This document shows, piece after piece, positions 58,122-64,000 of a stretch of DNA of 64,000 nucleotides. Below the pieces are notes generated by a model. The model was not told the origin of the DNA and made no database searches. It was given only the letters and a program-made list of their open reading frames with translations. Source of the stretch: Actinomycetospora sp. NBRC 106378 (GTDB lineage Bacteria; Actinomycetota; Actinomycetes; Mycobacteriales; Pseudonocardiaceae); NCBI RefSeq assembly GCF_030269685.1, contig NZ_BSTT01000004.1:1-64000 (forward strand). The letters run 5' to 3'. Made by a program: the position numbers and the translations under genes. Each line of letters opens with the position of its first letter. Within the stretch, counting starts at the first letter, position 1.

Positions 58122-60008
58122 TCAGATCCCGAAGAGGCGACGCCAGTTCTCGGCGCTCGTCAGGCCCGGCGCGGCGGCCCGCCAGCGGCCGGCGGCGTCC
58201 TCGCCCTCACGGACCAACCGCAGTAGCACCTTCGCGCCGTCGCGACCGAGTCGCTTCAGCGTCTCGGGGTCGCGCTGCCGCACCCGCACGCCGGCCTGAC
58301 CCGCGTCGGTGACGGCCACCCGGTCGAACAGCGCCACATGCCACCAGTGCGCCTCGCCGGCGCCGACGAGCCCCTCGTGGAACGGCACCCGCCCGGTCAC
58401 CTGCTGCACGACCCGCTTCGCCCAGACGGCCTTCATCCGCGTCGGCTTCCCGCCGGCACGGACCACGGGCATCTGCGCAGAGCCGAGCTCCGGTGCCGCC
58501 GAGATCGGGTGCATCACGGTCTCCGGGTACCTCGAGCGCTCGGCCCGGATGCGACCGGTGGCGCTCACCCCGCCGTCGTCGAGGACCTCGGGACCGGCGA
58601 GGAAGTCCTCGACGGCGCGGATCAGGGTCGCCGCGAGGCCGTAGTTCATCGAGAGCAGGTAGCGCCCGAGCAGCTCGGCGAGCGTCGCGGCGACGTGACG
58701 GGCGGGGAAGCCGCTGTGCAGCGCCGAGGTGATCATGGCGTTGCGCAGGTTGAAATAGCGGTGCCAGTCGTCCCAGTCCTTCCACGGGAAGTCGGCGTGC
58801 CACAGCCCGGCCCCCGGCAGGGTCACGGTGGGGAAGCCGTTCGCCCGCCCGCGGTAGCTGTACTCGACGTCGTCCCACTGGAAGAACAGCGGCAGCGGGT
58901 AGCCCATCGTGCGCGTGACCTCGACCGGGATCAGGCACGACCACCACCCGGTGTAGCCCGCGTCGACCCGGCGGTCCTGGACGTTCTTCGTGCCGTCGGG
59001 GAGGTAGGACGTCACGTCCGACTCGCCGACCGCGCCCGGGGCGACGTGGCCGTTGGTCAGGTCCTCGAGCACGGCGTACTCGGCGCCCGCGAGCACCTGG
59101 GTGGGGTGGAGCAGGTTGAGCATCTGCGCGCCGACGATCGTCGGGTGCGCCGTGTACTGCGCGAAGGCCGCCAGCCGGACGACCACCTCGGGCTCGCAGC
59201 GCACGTCGTCGTCCATGAACAGGGCGTCGGTGGGCTGGTCGCCGGCCTTCGTGACCACCTCGTGGAGACCACGGGTGAACCCGCCGGACCCGCCCAGGTT
59301 CGGTTGACGCAGGTAGCACAGCTGCGCGCCCATCGTCTCCGCGACGTCGGCGAACGCGGGGCGGGTGTCGACGGCGTCGGTGCCCTGGTCGACGACGATC
59401 ACCTCGTCGACGACGCGGAGCGCCTCCCGGTCGTCGGCGAGGGCGCCGAGGGTGGCGGCGCAGTCGTCGGCCCGATTGTGCGTGCAGATGACGATGTTCG
59501 TCCGGCGCCGGGTGGCCGGCGCCTCGACCGTCCAGCGGGCGTCGTGCAAGAGCAGTTCGGCGTCGTCGGTGACGATCTCGACCCATAGGCCGCCGCCGTC
59601 GAGGAAGCGGTCGAGCCGGGCCTCGAGTCGCACGTCCTCGGTCTGGGCGTCGTGCACGGCGATGGTGCGCGGGACGCCGTTGGTGTCCGAGGCACGGAGC
59701 ATGACGCGACCCGTGCCGCTGATGCGGCCCTCGAAGCGTACGGAGGTCGCCGTCGTCCAACGCTGCCAGTACGACGCCGGGAAGCGGCCGAAGTAGGTGT
59801 TCGTGCTGACCCGGCCGTAGGCGCCGACGCGGACGTGGTGGCGGCGGCGCTCGGCGTGGCCGGACACCACCTCGACGTACATCTCGTCGGGGATTTCAAC
59901 GTCCGGTCCAGAGAACAGGCCCCGCTGCACCGTGAGCCGAGAGTCCGGTCGAGCTCGCCCCGCCCCGTGGTGGCTCTGGTCCAAGGTCGCCGTGCGCAGT
60001 TCGCTCAC
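58122..60008 (-). CDS. glfT2: Galactofuranosyltransferase GlfT2
   Basis: This 628-residue enzyme polymerises UDP-galactofuranose into the galactan of arabinogalactan on the cytoplasmic face. An N-terminal beta domain (YFGRFPASYWQRWTT) precedes the GT-A domain with NIVICTHNRADDC, the metal motif MDDDV (DDD 266-268), GWWSC (354-358), QWDDVEYS (D379, D380) and WHADFPW with H404. These match the catalytic residues of M. tuberculosis GlfT2. GTG 60008 is preferred: GGAGA lies upstream and the product begins SEL as in the mycobacterial protein. ATG 60029 overlaps the upstream stop and is an alternative. Confidence 0.93.
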   Translation of the reverse strand: MSELRTATLDQSHHGAGRARPDSRLTVQRGLFSGPDVEIPDEMYVEVVSGHAERRRHHVRVGAYGRVSTNTYFGRFPASYWQRWTTATSVRFEGRISGTGRVMLRASDTNGVPRTIAVHDAQTEDVRLEARLDRFLDGGGLWVEIVTDDAELLLHDARWTVEAPATRRRTNIVICTHNRADDCAATLGALADDREALRVVDEVIVVDQGTDAVDTRPAFADVAETMGAQLCYLRQPNLGGSGGFTRGLHEVVTKAGDQPTDALFMDDDVRCEPEVVVRLAAFAQYTAHPTIVGAQMLNLLHPTQVLAGAEYAVLEDLTNGHVAPGAVGESDVTSYLPDGTKNVQDRRVDAGYTGWWSCLIPVEVTRTMGYPLPLFFQWDDVEYSYRGRANGFPTVTLPGAGLWHADFPWKDWDDWHRYFNLRNAMITSALHSGFPARHVAATLAELLGRYLLSMNYGLAATLIRAVEDFLAGPEVLDDGGVSATGRIRAERSRYPETVMHPISAAPELGSAQMPVVRAGGKPTRMKAVWAKRVVQQVTGRVPFHEGLVGAGEAHWWHVALFDRVAVTDAGQAGVRVRQRDPETLKRLGRDGAKVLLRLVREGEDAAGRWRAAAPGLTSAENWRRLFGI

Positions 60009-60025
60009 TTCGTGTTCTCCAACGA

Positions 60026-60616
60026 TCATGCTGCTTCAGGTACCTGAGCCACCGTGACGAATTCGTTGTAGACGAACCATTTGCCGGCGAAGCGCGGGAA
60101 CGGGAATGAGGACTGCTCCTGCACCGTGAGCCCTACCTCCTCGCAATACCTCGCGAGCTTCGCATGGTCGCAGAAGGTGAGGTGGGTGGAGTCCGACAAG
60201 TATCCGCGCTCCTGGGGACAGATGAGGATCACCAGCGCGCCCGGTCGGAGCCACGGAAGGTACTCGAGTAGAAGGCTGGGCTGTCCTCCTTCTGGGAGAT
60301 GCTCCAGGAGGTGACCCGCGACGAGTGCGTCGAACGTCGCTGAAGGCTCTCCGAGCTCGTCGACGGTGACGGCGTCGAGGCCGATCCTGCGGCAGTAGGC
60401 GACGGAATGTTCGTTGTGATCGACGCCGAGACTGCCCGCCGGCAGATGGCTGAGAAGGCGACCGATTCCGCAGCCGACGTCCAGGGCCCGACGCCCACCC
60501 ACGATCGATCGGAGTTTCCGCCGGTACGGGGCCTGGACATCGAGAACGCGCTTCCAGCGCGCTGTCTGCAGCCCCGAGAGCCGCTCGGTATACGCGCTCT
60601 GACTTGTGTCACCCAC
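60026..60616 (-). CDS. SAM-dependent methyltransferase upstream of glfT2
   Basis: This 196-residue protein has motif I RRALDVGCGIGRLLSHL at about residues 42-58, GVDHNEHSVAYC as motif II and LVAGHLLEHLPEGGQ. It resembles compact methyltransferases in glycan loci. It begins at GTG 60616. Its stop overlaps a possible early start of glfT2, and the two genes are on one strand, suggesting one transcript. Substrate unknown. It is noticeably richer in A+T than glfT2. Confidence 0.85.
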   Translation of the reverse strand: MGDTSQSAYTERLSGLQTARWKRVLDVQAPYRRKLRSIVGGRRALDVGCGIGRLLSHLPAGSLGVDHNEHSVAYCRRIGLDAVTVDELGEPSATFDALVAGHLLEHLPEGGQPSLLLEYLPWLRPGALVILICPQERGYLSDSTHLTFCDHAKLARYCEEVGLTVQEQSSFPFPRFAGKWFVYNEFVTVAQVPEAA

Positions 60617-60703
60617 GGAGCCTCCTCGAAACCCTGCCCCAAGGTTCTCAGTCCGCCGCCGCGTCCGGCTCAGTGGGTGCGCGGACCTCGCTCGTACCGC
60701 GAA

Positions 60704-61570
60704 TCAGGTGTGACGCCACGTGACCTGGCGTGGGGCCGTCGGGGTCTCCTCATCCTTGGCCCCGGTGACGACCACCACGACCTGTTCGTTGTCGTGCGTG
60801 AAGGCTTCGTAGACGAACTCGACGTCGTGGGCGGCGACGAACTCGCGCCAGGCCCGGTGCTCGCCGTCCTGCCACCCGGGGTGGTTGAGGTACTCGTCGA
60901 ACACGACCACCGACCCCGACCGCAGCCGAGGCCCGACGAGCTCGAGCACGGTGGCCGTCGAGGAGTAGAGGTCGGCATCGAGGTGGAGCAGGTCCACAGG
61001 ACCGGGGTGGGAGTCCAGGAAGCCGGGCAGGGTCTCCGAGAACCACCCGACGACGAGCTCGGCGCCGTCGACCTCGGGGAGTGTGTCGACGGCGAAGGTG
61101 CCGGCGCGGAAGCCGGCGCGCCAGTCCTCCGGCAGCCCCTCGAACGAGTCGAAGCCGAATACCGCGCCGCCCCGGTCGCCTGCAATCTGTCGCAGCGTCG
61201 TCCCGCTGTAGACCCCGAACTCGAGTGCCATCCCGCCGCGGGGAGCGAGGGCCAGTGCGTGGGCGAGTGTCTCCGGCGGGCTCGGGAACGTCCGGGCTCC
61301 GGTCATGGTCTCGCGCACGAATCGGGCACTGGACGCCACCGCGTCACGCTCTCCGGCCGCGAGGATGTCCCGGCGGTCCCGGACCTCCCGCGCGTGCAGC
61401 GCGACGCGGAGGTCCTCGATCTGGGCGGAGACCTCCGCGAAGTGCCGTTCCTGTTCGCACCGCAGTTCGTCGATCTGCGCGGCCACCGGCCGTACCGCGT
61501 CGTGCACTGCTTCGAGGAGCCGCACACGGAGCGCATGGCGGAGGCGACGCGCTGCGGGGAGCCTGACCAT
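60704..61570 (-). CDS. TylF/macrocin-type O-methyltransferase with coiled-coil N terminus
   Basis: The 288-residue product has an N-terminal 90-residue helical, Arg/Glu-rich segment (AAQIDELRCEQERHFAEVSAQ). A TylF-family domain follows: ALEFGVYSGTTLRQIAGD, VFGFDSFEGLPEDWRAGF, the metal-binding LLHLDADLYSSTATVLE and VVVFDEYLNHPGWQDGE. TylF enzymes O-methylate sugars, which fits the glycan setting. Start ATG 61570 is used; GTG 61573 is adjacent. The helical N terminus is not part of the usual TylF enzyme. Confidence 0.85.
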   Translation of the reverse strand: MVRLPAARRLRHALRVRLLEAVHDAVRPVAAQIDELRCEQERHFAEVSAQIEDLRVALHAREVRDRRDILAAGERDAVASSARFVRETMTGARTFPSPPETLAHALALAPRGGMALEFGVYSGTTLRQIAGDRGGAVFGFDSFEGLPEDWRAGFRAGTFAVDTLPEVDGAELVVGWFSETLPGFLDSHPGPVDLLHLDADLYSSTATVLELVGPRLRSGSVVVFDEYLNHPGWQDGEHRAWREFVAAHDVEFVYEAFTHDNEQVVVVVTGAKDEETPTAPRQVTWRHT

Positions 61571-61706
61571 CACGCCATCGAACCGCCTCGCGGGCGCCCC
61601 GTCGACCGATCGCCTCGTTCCGCTCGTCCAGGCCCACGGACCGTTCACGTAGGCAAGACGGAGGTAAACGGCGGGCGTCGGGATGCGGGCCCTACGGTGA
61701 CGAACC

Positions 61707-63152
61707 ATGGAGGACGAGATTCCCGTCACGGCGCCCGACGCCGTCGCGGCGACATCGACGGGTCTGTCGATCCAGGTGGCTCCGTTCGTCGGACCGGTCG
61801 ACGTCCTCGTGGACGGTCGACGCCTCTTCTCGGTGCGGCTGGAGGACCACCCGTCCACCCTCGTCCCGTGGCCCGACGCGGTCCGGCCCTACCTGCACGG
61901 CCGCGCGGTCATCGCGCTCCGGCGCCCTGGGGGACCTGTCGGGGCCGGGATCGCGGCCGACTTCGGCGGTGGTGGCCGGTTCGAGGTCGTCGACGCGTCG
62001 GGCCGGCATCTCGTCGTGAACAAGTGGGGCCGTCTCGGTCGAGCGCTCGGGGACAGCGATCCCGGGGTGACGGCCCGCCTCCTCGACCACGCCGAGGAGG
62101 TCTCCGCGGTCTTGGAGCGCCATCTCGGTCTCGAGCCGTTCGTAACCGGGGGCACCCTGCTCGGTGCCGTCCGTGAGGGTCGGCTGCTCGGTCACGACGA
62201 CGACGTCGACCTGGGCTACGTGAGCAGCTACGAGGACCCCGTGGACGTCGCCCGCGAGGGCTTCGAGGTCGGCCGGGTCCTGCGACGAGCCGGGTTCGCG
62301 GTGTTGCGCCACTCGCCCGGACACCTGCAGATGCACTTCTCGCACGACGGGGTGTCGGACCACTACGTCGACGTCTTCGCCGGCTTCATCCGCGAGGGTC
62401 ACTGGCACCAGCTGTTCTGCATCCGGCACCCCGCGCGACGCTCGGATCTGCTGCCGCGCTCCACCGTGACGATCGACGGCCGTCCACTTCCGGCCCCCGC
62501 CGACGTCGAGTTGGCGCTCGAGGCGAACTACGGCCCGGGCTGGCGGGTCCCGGACCCCGCCTTCCGGTTCGAGACGCCGCGGGCCACCCGACGTCGTCTC
62601 GACGTCTGGTTCCCGGGCGTGCACGCCGATCGCGAGGACTGGGCCCTGCGACCGGAACGCGCGGAGGTCAGCGAGCGGGCGCGGAGACTGGTCGCCTGCG
62701 ACCCGGGCCTCCCCGCACTCGATCTCGGCTGCGGCGCGGGGGCGGACACGGCCTTCCTCGCCGATCGACTGGGGAGAGCCGTGGGCCTGGACTGGAACGA
62801 GCCCGCGCTCGACCGGGCGCGGGCCGCCGTCGTGGGGAGGAATGCGGACATCCTCTGCGTGAACCTGCGGGACTTCCGGGCGGTCCTGCGGGTCGGCGCA
62901 CGGCTCGCGGCCGAGGGGCACGGCTGGGTGGTCCTCGTCGGGAAGCTCCTGGACCACCTCGACGAGCGGGCGCGCGACAACGTCCTGCGTCTGCTCGGCA
63001 TGGTCCTCCGACGGGGCGGCCATGCGGTCCTCGATCCTCCGGCTGATTCCGAGACCATGACACGGAGCGCGAGGCATCACGGGCTGGTCGTCGAGCGCAC
63101 CGCGGTCGGCACCGAGATTCGTCGGGCCCAGGTAGCCCTGGCGGTCGCATGA
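61707..63152 (+). CDS. LicD-like phosphotransferase fused to a SAM methyltransferase domain
   Basis: This 481-residue protein has a first part of unknown fold (1-105). Next comes a LicD/fukutin-type nucleotidyltransferase-fold domain with FVTGGTLLGAVREGRLLG and the acidic HDDDVDLG (163-170), then YVDVFAGF. From about residue 335 it continues into a class I methyltransferase domain with LPALDLGCGAGADTAFLA and AVGLDWNEPALDRA. LicD proteins transfer phosphocholine or similar phospho-groups to glycans, so one polypeptide may add a phospho-substituent and a methyl group. Start ATG 61707. It overlaps the next gene by four bases. Confidence 0.85.
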   Translation: MEDEIPVTAPDAVAATSTGLSIQVAPFVGPVDVLVDGRRLFSVRLEDHPSTLVPWPDAVRPYLHGRAVIALRRPGGPVGAGIAADFGGGGRFEVVDASGRHLVVNKWGRLGRALGDSDPGVTARLLDHAEEVSAVLERHLGLEPFVTGGTLLGAVREGRLLGHDDDVDLGYVSSYEDPVDVAREGFEVGRVLRRAGFAVLRHSPGHLQMHFSHDGVSDHYVDVFAGFIREGHWHQLFCIRHPARRSDLLPRSTVTIDGRPLPAPADVELALEANYGPGWRVPDPAFRFETPRATRRRLDVWFPGVHADREDWALRPERAEVSERARRLVACDPGLPALDLGCGAGADTAFLADRLGRAVGLDWNEPALDRARAAVVGRNADILCVNLRDFRAVLRVGARLAAEGHGWVVLVGKLLDHLDERARDNVLRLLGMVLRRGGHAVLDPPADSETMTRSARHHGLVVERTAVGTEIRRAQVALAVA

Positions 63153-63505
63153 GGAACCCCGTGCGGGTGGCAGGCGGCGCTGCGCGTCGCCTCCTCGTGC
63201 CCGAGTGGAGCGCGATCCTGGGAGACATCGGCGTCCTGCGAGAGGATCGCGACCGTCTGCTGTCCGATGTGCGGGTCCTGCGCCGGGAGCTCGCGGACCT
63301 GCAGCGGCGAGCCGCCGAGATCCACGGCGAGAACGAGGCACTCCGCGCGCGGGTCGACTCCTTCGAGGAGGACATCGACGAGAACCGTCGTCTCTCGGCA
63401 CGCGTCGCCGAGGTGACGGACCTCGTCACCGAGGTCGTGCTCCCTCTGCACGACCGGGAGATCGACGTGTCTCGCATGCGGAACGAGGGCACCGAGCCGA
63501 CCTGA
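63149..63505 (+). CDS. Coiled-coil protein coupled to the LicD fusion
   Basis: The product has 118 residues. After a 25-residue amphipathic start (NPVRVAGGAARRLLVPEWSAI), residues 30-100 form a continuous Arg/Leu/Glu-rich heptad helix (REDRDRLLSDVRVLRRELADL). No catalytic motif, signal peptide or membrane helix is seen. ATG 63149 lies inside the stop of the LicD fusion gene, so the two are made together. The protein may be a scaffold or chain-length-like partner; that is inference. Confidence 0.78.
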   Translation: MRNPVRVAGGAARRLLVPEWSAILGDIGVLREDRDRLLSDVRVLRRELADLQRRAAEIHGENEALRARVDSFEEDIDENRRLSARVAEVTDLVTEVVLPLHDREIDVSRMRNEGTEPT

Positions 63506-63551
63506 TTGCGTCCGGCTTGAACCGGACCTGTCCGACTGGTCTGATTCCCCC

Positions 63552-64000
63552 GTGCTGGAGGCCCACCGGGTGTCGTCGCTGCGTTCTCGCTGGGAGGTCC
63601 GCGAGGACGACGCGCCCCTGCTCGTGCTCGAGGCGAAGGGGTGGCGCTCGGCGGTCCGCTACGCGCTCGACGGCCTGGACTACGAGGTGCAGTCGACCTG
63701 GACCGGCACCCAGTACACGCTCACCCGCGCGGGCACCGAGCTCGCCCGGGCCGAGCGGGTCGGGCGCAAGCGCTGGTCGATCGTCACGCCCGAGGGGACG
63801 TTCTTCTTCCGGCGCCGCTCCATCTGGAAGGCCGACCAGGAGTGGGTGGCCGACCCGGAGACCGAGGAGCCGGTGGGCAGTATCCGGCGCACCGGCACCT
63901 GGCGGGGCGACGCCGAGGCCGAGCTGCCCGGCATGCCGACCCCGCTCGCCGTCTTCACCCTCGCCGTCGTGCTGCTCATGTGGGAACAGGCTGCCGCCGC
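63552..64000 (+). CDS. Conserved hypothetical protein, truncated by the window end
   Basis: GTG 63552 opens a frame that stays open to base 64000, giving at least 149 residues. The sequence alternates short beta strands with many Trp, Arg and Thr residues (WRSAVRYALDGLDYEVQSTW, RWSIVTPEGTFFFRRRS). It ends in a hydrophobic helix (LAVFTLAVVLLMW) near the cut. The beta-rich pattern recalls tubby/LURP-one-like proteins, but this is a weak impression. Codon use is strongly actinobacterial, supporting a real gene. Confidence 0.65.
   Translation, partial: MLEAHRVSSLRSRWEVREDDAPLLVLEAKGWRSAVRYALDGLDYEVQSTWTGTQYTLTRAGTELARAERVGRKRWSIVTPEGTFFFRRRSIWKADQEWVADPETEEPVGSIRRTGTWRGDAEAELPGMPTPLAVFTLAVVLLMWEQAAA

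Overview
The window is very G+C-rich actinobacterial chromosome with many GTG starts, overlapping stop/start codons and dense coding. Arabinogalactan genes (AftA-, Emb- and GlfT2-type glycosyltransferases, a UbiA-type phosphoribosyltransferase), an F420-type oxidoreductase, a PASTA protein and an IdeR-type iron box point to the Mycobacteriales/Pseudonocardiales side of the Actinomycetota. I favour a Pseudonocardiaceae-like organism, but this is inference. No rRNA, tRNA, CRISPR or prophage was seen.

Left part (1-17.7 kb): a transposase tail, ferritin, a secreted protein of unknown role, a ferric-reductase-like flavoprotein, a methyltransferase and a Rieske protein, arginine deiminase and a CPBP protease. 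Next come a DUF2470 gene behind a strong IdeR box, pheA, a histidine phosphatase, a small metallopeptidase and a septum-formation-type protein. The set ferritin, DUF2470, pheA, phosphatase, metallopeptidase, membrane protein resembles Rv3841-Rv3835 of Mycobacterium tuberculosis as I remember it. From 14.3 to 17.7 kb there is a group resembling E. coli YjfM/YjfC/YjfL: a membrane protein, a glutathionylspermidine-synthase-like ATP-grasp ligase and a DUF350 protein.

Middle (17.9-38.6 kb): a flavoprotein and an ATP-grasp ligase converge on one hairpin holding both stop codons. A base-excision-type glycosylase and a HAD phosphatase follow, then the decaprenyl-phosphoryl-arabinose branch (PAP2 phosphatase, UbiA, GtrA). 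A kinase/PP2C/FHA overlapping operon, two related polysaccharide-lyase-like secreted proteins, prfC, an F420-type oxidoreductase, a lipoprotein hydrolase, NhaA and an Asp23 protein complete this part.

Right part (38.6-64 kb): an envelope-glycan region with two flippase-like proteins, Emb, AftA, an AftB-like GT-C enzyme, further GT-C/DUF6541 membrane proteins, GT2 and GT4 glycosyltransferases, several methyltransferases and GlfT2. A LicD-methyltransferase fusion lies near the end. A VapBC pair with two 12-bp palindromes in its promoter region sits between aftA and glfT2. Together these genes probably build galactan, prime and extend arabinan on it, and make and export an additional decorated glycan.

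The least expected structure is in the spacers. Three unrelated families of short palindromic elements recur: a 56-nt element (4 copies), a three-armed element of about 55 nt (2 copies) and a 57-59-nt long-arm palindrome (3 copies, two bracketing one small gene). A fourth long palindrome occurs once. No intergenic gap exceeds 300 bases.
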